DNA of 64,000 bases from Betaproteobacteria bacterium Ga0077526 (lineage in GTDB: Bacteria > Pseudomonadota > Gammaproteobacteria > Burkholderiales > Ga0077523). The stretch spans positions 1 through 64,000 of the forward strand of contig LNDV01000024.1 in NCBI GenBank assembly GCA_001464765.1, in the 5' to 3' direction. Of the stretch, positions 28,425 to 36,500 are shown one piece after another. Position numbers and translations under genes: made by a program. The notes below the pieces were generated by a model. That model had not been told where the DNA came from. It saw only the letters and a list, made by a program, of their open reading frames with translations, and ran no database searches. How positions within the stretch are numbered: position 1 is the first letter of the stretch; every line of letters starts with the position of its first letter.

Positions 28425-28649
28425 TCAGGGAAGAGCGCGGGGACGAAAGTCCTTCTGGGCCTTCTCGAACAGGCGGATCTCCTTCTCGGCCTCTTCCTTC
28501 GTGATGCCGTAGGCTTCCTGAACCTTGCCGGAGAGCTCGATGCGTTTGCCAGCGATGACATCCAGATGATCGTCGGTGAGCTTGCCCCAGCGAGCCTTCA
28601 CCTTGCCTTTGAATTCCTTCCAGTTTCCGACTGCGATATCCCAATTCAT
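28425..28649 (-). CDS. CsbD family stress protein
   Basis: 74 residues matching the CsbD-like family (PF05532): 'GNWKEFKGKVKARWGKLTDDHLDVIAGKR' split over two short helices, with 'LSGKVQEAYGITKEEAEKEI'. CsbD was first seen as a general stress protein of Bacillus; its biochemical role is unknown. AGGAG precedes the ATG. It sits among other stress-type small genes. Confidence 0.9.
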   Translation of the reverse strand: MNWDIAVGNWKEFKGKVKARWGKLTDDHLDVIAGKRIELSGKVQEAYGITKEEAEKEIRLFEKAQKDFRPRALP

Positions 28650-28710
28650 GGTGGACTCCTGATGGTGTGTCCGTGAAGGTTCTGAGAGCGATCACTCGAG
28701 AGTGCCTGGC

Positions 28711-28734
28711 GCACCGGCGGCACGCCGCCGGTGC
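28711..28734 (-). terminator. Hairpin after the glycine-zipper gene
   Basis: A perfect 10-bp stem GCACCGGCGG / CCGCCGGTGC with a 4-nt loop, 5 bp past the stop of the minus-strand glycine-zipper gene. No T run follows. Confidence 0.55.
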
Positions 28735-28738
28735 CCGA

Positions 28739-28963
28739 TCATTTCTTGTCCTTCGAGACTTCGTGGCCGACGATCCCGCCCACAGCCGCGCCGCCGACTG
28801 TCCCGATGGCGCTTCCACCCGTGAGGATCGCGCCGCCTACCGCACCTGCGCCGGCCCCGATGGCAGTGCCTTTGTCCTGTTTGGACATGCCTGCGCACCC
28901 GCCAAGACCCAGCAGAATCGAGAGTGACACTGCGAGAGTCCATCGACCTTGGTTCATTTCCAT
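28739..28963 (-). CDS. Glycine-zipper lipoprotein (OsmB-like)
   Basis: 74 residues. A lipobox 'LGGC' (about 22-25) leads to a glycine-zipper hairpin ('GTAIGAGAGAVGGAILTGG', then 'GGAAVGGIVGHEVSKDKK'), the build of OsmB/Pcp-like osmotic and stress lipoproteins. The ATG at 28963 has an AAGGAG site 6 nt upstream; another ATG two codons on is possible. Expected in the outer membrane. Confidence 0.85.
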   Translation of the reverse strand: MEMNQGRWTLAVSLSILLGLGGCAGMSKQDKGTAIGAGAGAVGGAILTGGSAIGTVGGAAVGGIVGHEVSKDKK

Positions 28964-29215
28964 TTCGATCTCCTTCACATGCATGCTGCATCCACCGTTA
29001 CCGGACCGCGGAACCCGCGCTTCGAGGTGATTGCCGACGGCCAGCAGCGACTGGCGCAACCGTTGGGTTCGACTGCGAACCCTCGTGGCTGCGCGGCTTC
29101 GTGATCGCGGTGCGGCCTTGCTGTCTGTGTGAATGGTGAGGCTACGGCCTGTTGGCGTCTGTTCAGTGGCGCACACAGAGGGCCGGCTTGCGGAAGGCGG
29201 GGAAGCGCAGGTGCC

Positions 29216-29926
29216 CTACAGCGACGTGCCTGCGCGGACCGCTTCGATCTCGACCCTGCGGTCGGGCTGAAGACAGGCGAGTACAGCCGCGCTCTTTGCC
29301 CCGTCGCAGGCACCGGCTCGCGTTACTGGTTGCGACTTGCCGTAGCCCACGGTCCTGACGTGCTCGGGCGCGATGCCCTGCGCTATCAGAAAACGCCGGA
29401 CAGCACTTGCACGCGCCTCGGACAGGCGCATGTTGTAGCGCTCGGAACCGATACGGTCCGCATGTCCGGCCGCGGTGATGCGGTCCGCCTCGAGGGACCG
29501 GACTTGCGCCGCGAAAGCTGCCAGCCGCTCTCGTCCGCGCGGGCGCAGTTCTGCGGCATCGAAGTCGAACAAGGCATCCGTATCCAAGGTGAGTCGCGCG
29601 ACCGGCTTCAGCTCCTCCGCCATGGTCGGGGGAACGGGCAGCGGCGGGACCGGCAACGGGTCTCCGGGAGGCTTGACGGGAATCGCCTCCACGCCGAGCA
29701 GGGACGCCTGGACCGGCGTGCAAGCGTTCATCGCACTTCGATCGCCCCCCGACCATGTGCGCCAGCAGTCGCGCGCGCCGTTCAGCACCACTGCGCCTCC
29801 GACATCGGTGAGGTATCCCTTCGGGACAGGCTGGACCTGCGCGCCGGCGGTTCCGGCAAGCAGTCCTCCGACGAGGTAGCAAAGGGCGGCTTGGCTGAGC
29901 CCGGAGCGGGCGGAGTAGGGATGCAT
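29216..29926 (-). CDS. OmpA family protein
   Basis: 236 residues: a signal peptide (about 1-29, ending 'GAQ'), a short N-terminal region with 'RDCWRT' and 'ACTP' cysteines, a proline-rich linker, and a C-terminal OmpA peptidoglycan-binding domain (about 115-232) with 'DALFDFDAAELRP', 'GHADRIGSERYNMRLSEARA' and 'DRRVEIE'. It has no membrane barrel, so it is probably a periplasmic peptidoglycan-associated protein. It lies at the end of the stress-gene stretch. Confidence 0.9.
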   Translation of the reverse strand: MHPYSARSGLSQAALCYLVGGLLAGTAGAQVQPVPKGYLTDVGGAVVLNGARDCWRTWSGGDRSAMNACTPVQASLLGVEAIPVKPPGDPLPVPPLPVPPTMAEELKPVARLTLDTDALFDFDAAELRPRGRERLAAFAAQVRSLEADRITAAGHADRIGSERYNMRLSEARASAVRRFLIAQGIAPEHVRTVGYGKSQPVTRAGACDGAKSAAVLACLQPDRRVEIEAVRAGTSL

Positions 29927-30018
29927 GGAAGTGTCCTGGTCTGGGTGAAGGAAGCGTGAGCGTCGAACCCAGCCTGCGCCTTCGCAAACCCCGAGGTCAG
30001 CGGACCACGCCGCATCGT

Positions 30019-30072
30019 CCGGTCGGACCTCCCGCCGGCCCGGCGTAGGAGGCCGCCGACAGGTCCGACCGG
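30019..30072 (-). terminator. Inverted repeat after the sensor kinase gene
   Basis: CCGGTCGGACCT (30019-30030) and AGGTCCGACCGG (30061-30072) form a perfect 12-bp stem around a 30-nt GC-rich loop, between the kinase stop and the OmpA-family gene. No T run; it could be a terminator or a processing site. Confidence 0.5.
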
Positions 30073-30085
30073 CTTGCCCGCCTCG

Positions 30086-31432
30086 TCATGCCTGGACGTC
30101 GCGCGACCCCACCGGGAGTGAGACCGTGATGGTCGTACCCATGCCCGGGGCCGATGCGACGCTCAGAACGCCACCTTCGGCTTCGACGCGGAATCGCATG
30201 CCGATGAGTCCGAGAGATGAGGTGCGGGTCGTCCCCGGATCGAACCCGCGCCCGTCATCACGCACCGAGAAAATGACTTGGGATCCTTCGCCCGCGAGAT
30301 GGATCCAGACGTTGGCGGCCCCGCCATGCTTGGTCACGTTGTTGATCGCTTCCTGCGCCACGCGATAGACGACAAGGCGAGCCGACTCGCCGAGTGTCAC
30401 CGTGGACAGAGAGGTGTGGACGGTGACACCGGAGGCTTCGCCGAACTCGCGGGCAAGGATCTCGAGCGTGGCCACCAGTCCGAGATGCGTAAGTGCGGAC
30501 GGGTGCAGGTCTTCGGTGATGCGGCGTTTGAGCGCCGTGACCTTGTCGAGGGTGGCGGTCAGATGCGTGAGCCGCTCCATGGCCTCGGGCGCACCAGTCC
30601 CGAGGCGCGACCGGATGCGAGCCGCATCCAGCTTGGCTGCGGTGAGCAGGGCGCCCAGTTCGTCGTGGAGGTCCCTCGCGAGGCGAGAACGTTCGTCTTC
30701 GCGGGCCGTCTGCAGGTGGCGGGCAAGCAACGTGAGCTGCGCGGTCCGCTGCAGCACTTCCGTCTCGAGGCGGGCGTTCTCGGCCTGCGCAAGCCTCTGT
30801 CGGTCCCTCTGCTGAACAGCCAGCGCCCGGCGCTCCCGCACATACAGCGCGAGCAGGACGACGCTAAAGACGCTCAGCACGACGACGCCGCTCCGACCCA
30901 GTTGCAGAGTGCGGTAGACATCGTCGCGGCTCGCGGTCATCTTCGTGCTCTCGCGCTCGAGCAGTGTCGCCCCGAGTGCCCGGACGGCATCGAGGTCATC
31001 GCGCCCCGCGCCGATCGGTGCAGCCGCGTTCACGCGTCCGGTCGCACAGGGTTCCCCGAGGCCCTCGGGCTGACGACCCGCGGACGCAAGCTCCTCCCAG
31101 CGCTCGAGGAGAGGCTGGGCATCCGGGTCGTCCACAAAATAGCGGCCCAGGAATTCGAACGAGTCCTCCATCGACTGGATCGCGCGGGCGCGCGAGCAGC
31201 GGAACTCCCCGTCCGCGGTGAGTGCGAAGCCCCGCTGGGCGGTCTCGGCGTCAAGGATGCTCCATTGCACCGCCTGGATGGCGACGCGGGCCTCGGCCAT
31301 ATCCACCTGGTCGTCCAGCGTCGCGGTCGCACGCCAGTAGGCGCCCTCACTGACGAACACCATGGCAGTCACCGCGGCAATCGCCAGGGGAACCACCAGG
31401 ATTCGAAGGGATGTGAGACTTGCGGTGTTCAT
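30086..31432 (-). CDS. Sensor histidine kinase, NarL-partner type with CHASE3-like input
   Basis: 448 residues. Membrane helix (about 9-29), a periplasmic CHASE3-like helical domain (35-175, with 'DAETAQRGFALTADGEF'), a second membrane helix (181-198), a coiled coil (200-245), a HisKA_3 dimerisation box with the phosphoacceptor His256 in 'RDLHDELGALL', and a HATPase domain ('QEAINNVTKHG', 'DDGRGFDPG', 'GLIGMRFRVEAEGG'). It should phosphorylate the divergently encoded NarL-type regulator at 31488. The ATG at 31432 is chosen as the nearest start before the first helix. The signal is unknown. Confidence 0.92.
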   Translation of the reverse strand: MNTASLTSLRILVVPLAIAAVTAMVFVSEGAYWRATATLDDQVDMAEARVAIQAVQWSILDAETAQRGFALTADGEFRCSRARAIQSMEDSFEFLGRYFVDDPDAQPLLERWEELASAGRQPEGLGEPCATGRVNAAAPIGAGRDDLDAVRALGATLLERESTKMTASRDDVYRTLQLGRSGVVVLSVFSVVLLALYVRERRALAVQQRDRQRLAQAENARLETEVLQRTAQLTLLARHLQTAREDERSRLARDLHDELGALLTAAKLDAARIRSRLGTGAPEAMERLTHLTATLDKVTALKRRITEDLHPSALTHLGLVATLEILAREFGEASGVTVHTSLSTVTLGESARLVVYRVAQEAINNVTKHGGAANVWIHLAGEGSQVIFSVRDDGRGFDPGTTRTSSLGLIGMRFRVEAEGGVLSVASAPGMGTTITVSLPVGSRDVQA

Positions 31433-31487
31433 GAGAGAGCTTCGTCCGGAAACGTGGGATGATGGGTTTTGGGGATAACCGCACATC
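31433..31487. promoter_or_regulatory. Divergent promoter region, kinase / regulator
   Basis: The 55 bp between the two divergent signalling genes must carry or overlap both promoters, so shared regulation is likely. I could not assign -35 and -10 boxes. Confidence 0.4.
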
Positions 31488-32120
31488 ATGATTCGCATCG
31501 CGATAGTCGACGATCATCCGCTCGTCCGGGCCGGGTTGCGGCAGTTTCTTGCGGACCAGGCGGATTTCCTCGTGGTTGCCGAGGCAGCCGACGGTCAGGG
31601 CGCCCTCGCGATCGTGCGCCAGGGTGAGGTCGACGTGATGGTGATGGACCTCGCGATGCCTGACCAGAGTGGTGTGGAAGTGCTCGCCGCCATCCGCGCG
31701 CGCGCGCCCGATCTGCCCGTTCTGATCCTCAGTGGATTCCCCGAGGAGCACTACGCGGTGAACCTCCTGAGGCTCGGCGCGAATGGGTATCTCAACAAGG
31801 AGTGCGACCCCGAGGAACTCGTGCGGGCCATCCGCACGGTCGCCCGCGGCCGGAAATACATCACGGCCGGCATCGCGGAACGACTGGCGGAGGGGCTCGG
31901 CGGTCCCGCTGCCCGGCCGGCCCACGAATCCCTCTCGGAACGGGAATTCCAGGTGTTTCTCAGGCTTGCAGGTGGTGAGACGGTCGGCCACATGGCAGAG
32001 GGCATGTCGCTCAGCGTGAAGACCGTCAGCACCTATCGCACGCGGGTCCTCGAGAAGATGCAGCTCACCTCCAACAGCGATCTCACGTACTACGCCATCA
32101 AGAACGGTCTGATTCAGTAA
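31488..32120 (+). CDS. Response regulator, NarL/LuxR family
   Basis: 210 residues. Receiver domain (1-120) with acidic pocket 'VDDHP', phosphoacceptor Asp54 ('VMDLAMPD') and the conserved Lys ('YLNKECDPEEL'); C-terminal LuxR-type helix-turn-helix (about 145-210, 'LSEREFQVFLRLAGGE', 'SVKTVSTYRTRVLEKM'). A DNA-binding transcription regulator, probably activated by the divergent CHASE3-type kinase. Confidence 0.93.
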   Translation: MIRIAIVDDHPLVRAGLRQFLADQADFLVVAEAADGQGALAIVRQGEVDVMVMDLAMPDQSGVEVLAAIRARAPDLPVLILSGFPEEHYAVNLLRLGANGYLNKECDPEELVRAIRTVARGRKYITAGIAERLAEGLGGPAARPAHESLSEREFQVFLRLAGGETVGHMAEGMSLSVKTVSTYRTRVLEKMQLTSNSDLTYYAIKNGLIQ

Positions 32121-32183
32121 CCGGCGCGGGAGTGCGCGTGCGGAAGTCAACGCCACCCAAGCCCTCGGCACCACGCGCTGCCG

Positions 32184-32570
32184 TTACGCCCGCTCGTCCG
32201 CTGCCATGCGCACGCAGTATTGGATCAGGGCCTCTATGTCGTCGGACTTGTCGAAGAAGCGGTCGGCGCCCAGCGCCATGCACCGGTCGCGCATGTCGGC
32301 CGTGGCGTAGTTGGTGAGCACGACGACCTGGTGGGAGTGGGGCAGATGGCTCACTGCCGCGAGAACGCCCAGGCCGGACCCCACCTCCAGAAAGATGTCC
32401 ACGATGAGAAGATCGAACTGCTGGCCCGGGACCTCGAGCCAGCGGACTGCATCGGCTTCCGTTCCGGCGGTACCGACCACCTCGATCGGCGCGAGCTCCT
32501 CGAGTGTGGCGATGAGGTTGTCGCGGATCAGTTCGGAGTCTTCCACGATGAATGTCTTGATCAGACGCAT
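32184..32570 (-). CDS. Stand-alone receiver-domain protein
   Basis: 128 residues, receiver domain only: acidic pocket 'VEDSE', phosphoacceptor Asp58 ('LLIVDIF'), Thr in 'VLTNYA' and Lys in 'FFDKSDDIEAL'. No output domain. It converges on the NarL-type regulator gene, so it may be a phosphate sink or connector for the same kinase; this is inference from position. Confidence 0.88.
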   Translation of the reverse strand: MRLIKTFIVEDSELIRDNLIATLEELAPIEVVGTAGTEADAVRWLEVPGQQFDLLIVDIFLEVGSGLGVLAAVSHLPHSHQVVVLTNYATADMRDRCMALGADRFFDKSDDIEALIQYCVRMAADERA

Positions 32571-32950
32571 GGCACGCCAGGTCCCCTGGAAGTCGGTCGA
32601 TACCTGCCCTCAGCGGCCGGCGGGCCAACCAGGGGAGGAAAACACTTCGTTCAATTCGCGACTGTGGGCGCCGGGGGCTGCGCGGACAATCGGGCGACGG
32701 CCCGAGGGCGTGTCGGAGATGTCCTACAACCGGCGGGCCCAGAAAGAGCGCGCCCGTAGGACAGGAGCTACCTTCCTTGGCGGTGTCGTCCTATCGCCGC
32801 GGGGGGGCGACCAGTCCATGCTCCATCCATGCCTGTTTTCCCCGCAACGCTGCAGCAACCGGAGAAATCCTCGCCCGGCGCCAGGAGAGACAGGGAGGCA
32901 AGGGCATCCGCCCCGGCCCATGGAATCCACGCACCGCAAGAGGCAACTAC
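32571..32950. other. Intergenic region upstream of a secreted protein gene
   Basis: 380 bp between divergent genes. I see no convincing reading frame, tRNA or strong hairpin. It should contain the promoters of the receiver gene and of the gene at 32951. Confidence 0.4.
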
Positions 32951-33502
32951 ATGAACAAGCACACCACCTTGAAGCTCACACTGGTCATCGGCGCCCTGTT
33001 CGCGTCATCGTTCGCGCAGTCGGCCACCTCCACCCGAGCAGAGTACAAGGCAGAGAAGTCGCGCATCGGTACCGAGTACAAAGCCGACAAGCTGGCGTGC
33101 GCCGCGCTGAGCGCCAACGCCAAGGACATCTGTACCGAAGAAGCCAAGGCCAAGGAAAGCGCCGCGCTCGCGACAGTGAAGTTCGACTACACCGGCAAGC
33201 CGGACGACGAGCGCAAGATCTGGGTGTCGCAGGCCAAGGGTACCTACGCCGTGGCGAAGGAACGTTGCGACGACCGCGCCGCTGCCGACAAGACCGTGTG
33301 TCTTTCGGAAGCCAAGGGTGTGGAAACGAAGGCCCTGGCCGACATCAAGTCGGGCAAGCGCATGACCGACGCCAAGGCGGCCGGCATGGACGAAGGTCTG
33401 AACGCCGACTACAAGGTGGCGCAACAGAAGTGCGACGCCATGGTCGGTGACGCGAAACTCACCTGCAGCGCCACGGCCAAGGCGAAGTACGGCAAGAGCT
33501 GA
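32951..33502 (+). CDS. Secreted protein with three C-x10-C helical modules
   Basis: 183 residues. A signal peptide (1-25, ending 'FAQSA') then a Lys/Ala/Glu-rich helical body. Three modules carry two cysteines with ten residues between: 'LACAALSANAKDIC', 'RCDDRAAADKTVC' and 'KCDAMVGDAKLTC', each followed by 'EA' or similar. The cysteines probably form periplasmic disulfides. It is related to the single-module protein at 22986-23447. No known family. AAGAGG lies before the ATG. A strong hairpin follows. Confidence 0.78.
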   Translation: MNKHTTLKLTLVIGALFASSFAQSATSTRAEYKAEKSRIGTEYKADKLACAALSANAKDICTEEAKAKESAALATVKFDYTGKPDDERKIWVSQAKGTYAVAKERCDDRAAADKTVCLSEAKGVETKALADIKSGKRMTDAKAAGMDEGLNADYKVAQQKCDAMVGDAKLTCSATAKAKYGKS

Positions 33503-33526
33503 ACCTGGTGCTGTAGCCCGTCCGGA

Positions 33527-33552
33527 AACACGCGCCCCGAGGGGCGCGTGTT
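33527..33552. terminator. Bidirectional hairpin terminator
   Basis: A perfect 11-bp stem AACACGCGCCC / GGGCGCGTGTT with a CGAG loop, between the convergent secreted-protein gene (plus) and the RTX gene (minus). TGTCGTTG follows on the plus strand. Confidence 0.75.
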
Positions 33553-33564
33553 GTCGTTGGGACG

Positions 33565-36500
33565 CTACGCTTCCACGAAGAAGCTGCTGGCGTTCACCAC
33601 CGGCACCGTCGAGAGCTTCGCGAACTGCGTCGCCGCGCTGCCCCCGACCCCGTCCGCGTCGAAATACAGGGCACCGGTGGCGGTGTTGTACACGATGCGG
33701 TCACTGGCATCTGCGGCAGCCGTTGCGGCCGCCCCTGCGAAGAACTGTGTCGGATCCAACGGAACGTTCGAGCCGAGCAGGGTGGAAAACACCGCTCGCC
33801 CCAGCACGATCGTGTCCTGACCGACGACGAAGTCCGTGATGGTGTCGAGGTTGGTCACCGCGCTGAGCGGCGTGTTGAACACGAACCGGTCTAGACCCAA
33901 GCCGCCCGTGAGAGTGTCGTTGCCTCCCGCCCCGGCGATGCGGTCGTTCCCGGCCAGGCCGGAGATCGCGTTGCCCGCGGCATTGCCGGTCAGCGTGTTG
34001 TCGGTTGCATTGCCAGTCGCGCCGATCAATCCCGACCCCGTGAGCTGAAGCCACTCCACCTCCGCGGCCAGGGCGTAAGTCACGGAACTCTGCACGGAGT
34101 CCGTGCCGCCGCCGGCCAGTTCGACGACTACGTCGGCGGCGTTGTCGACCACGTAGGCGTCGTTGCCGCCGCCGCCCGTCATGCGGTCGGCACCGGTTCC
34201 CCCGGAGATGACGTTCGCCCCGGCGTCCCCGGTGAGGGTATCGGCATAGGCCGACCCCGTGAGGTTCTCGAACCCGCTCACGGTGTCGATGCCGGATGCG
34301 CCAGTGTTCTGCGCCATCAGACTCGCGAGGTTGACGGTAGCCGCCCCGGTCGCATTGGCGTACGACAGCGTATCGACACCGGCACCGCCAGCCAGAATGT
34401 TGTTTGCCGCATTTCCCGTGATCGTGTTGTTGAGCGCGTTGCCAGTGCCGTTGATCGCGGCCGCCCCGGTCAAGGTGAGTCGCTCCGTGTTGTCTCCCAG
34501 CGTATAGGTGACGGAGGACTGGACCAGATCGTTGCCGGCATTCAGCAGTTCCGTCACCGTATCGCCAAGGTTGTCGACGATGTACGTGTCGTCTCCCAGA
34601 CCACCGGCCATGGCATCCGCGCCCGTCCCACCGTCCAGCACGTTCGAGAACGCGTTTCCGGTCACCACGTTGTTCAGGGCGTTGCCGGTCCCGCTGAGTG
34701 CAGTGCCGCCGAGAATCAGCTCCTCGACGTTGGCCGCCAGCGCGTGGTTCACGTAGGCGTACACCTTGTCGTAGCCTTCACCCGCAAGCTCCGTCACCAC
34801 GTCACCGGTCTGGTCGACGAAGTACTGATCATCGCCGCTGCCGCCGGCCATGGTGTCGTTGCCGAGACCGCCGTCGAGCAGGTCGTTGCCGCTCAGACCC
34901 GAGATGGTGTCGGCGAGCCGCGAACCGCGAAGAACGTCCGGCCCGGAGGACCCGACGATCGCGGGCGGTACGGAAGGGACCGCGCTGTCGTTGTCGATGA
35001 CGGTGGCTGTCGCAGACAAGGTGCCGATCAGAGCGTTGGCACTGGCGCCGGAGAGTTCGAACAGGAAGGTCTCGAGCCCTTCGGATACGACGTCATCGAT
35101 GAGCGCAACGCGGACTGTCTTGAGTGTCTCGCCGGCTGCGAACAACAGGGTGCCCGTCTGGTGCACATAGTCGGACCCGTACACCGCCGTGCTGTAGTCG
35201 GTGTTGTAGTTGACGCGCATAGGCGCGGCATTCGGGGCGCTCAGACGCACCTGGAACTCCGCGTAGCCGTCGCCCTCGACCGCCGTGATGTTGCCCACAC
35301 TCACCGTCGAGACGGCGGCGATCACCCCGTCACTGGCGTTGACGACGATCCGCCCCCGTCCGTCGGCGACTGTCGCCCCAGTGACGCTGGTGATCGCCAC
35401 ATCCAGGACTTCGGTGCCTTCCGCGAGGAGGTCGTCGACCAGGCCCACGGCGATCGTCTTGGCGGTTTCGCCCGGCGCGAAGCTCACGGTCTGGCTCGAG
35501 AACGCCGTGAAGTCGCTGCCCGCGGAGGCCGTGACCGCCCCGACGGTGAAGTTCACCCGTACCCCGACCGTGGCGGGCCGGTCGAGCGTCACCGCCACGT
35601 AGGCCAGACCATCGTTCTCATCAACCACGACATCGCCCATGGATACGAGCGGCGTGCCCGAAGTCGCGTCGTTGTCGATGACGGTAGCCATCGCCGCGCT
35701 CCGGGAGATCGCCGCGTTGGCGCTCGCACCGGACAGCTCGAACAGGAAACCCTCTGCCGACTCGACAGTCGCATCGTTGACCAGGGAGACACGAACGGTC
35801 TTCACCGTCTCGCCCGCGGCGAAGGTCAGCGATCCGGTCTGGTGCACATAGTCGCTGCCGTAGACGGCGGTGTTGTAGTCCGTGTTGTAGTTGACGGTCA
35901 CGACGCCGGTGTTCGGGGCGTCCAACCGCACCGTGAAATCGGCGTAGGTCTGTCCTTCCCCGACGACGATGTCCGCTACGGAGAGCATGGAACTGGCTGC
36001 CGTCGTGCCGTCGTTCTCGGCGATGATCGCGGTGCCCACGGTATCAAGCGACGTGGCATTGACGACAGAGGACAACAGCAGGTTGAATGCCTCGCCCACT
36101 TCCGACACCGCGTCGTTGAGAAGCGTGACCTTCACGGTCTTGGCGGTCTCGCCCGGGCCGAAGTTGAGCGACCCGCTGACGGCGATGAAATCGCTGCCTG
36201 CCAGGGCGGTGCTCGGGCGGTCCAGGGTGATCACGAAGCTGGCCTCCTTGGCTGCCTCGTCGATCACGAAGTCGTTGATCGACACCACTGGCGTGCCCGA
36301 GGTCGCGTCGTTGTCGACGATGGTGGCCAGTGCCACGTTGCGTGCAATGCTCGCGTTAGCGCTGGCGCCGCTCAACTCCAGCACGAAGCTCTCCATCGCC
36401 TCCGGCGTCGCATCGTTGACCAGTGTCACACGGACTGTCTTGACCATCTCGCCGGGGGCGAAGGTCAGATAGCCGCTCTGGTGAACGTAGTCGCTGCCGT

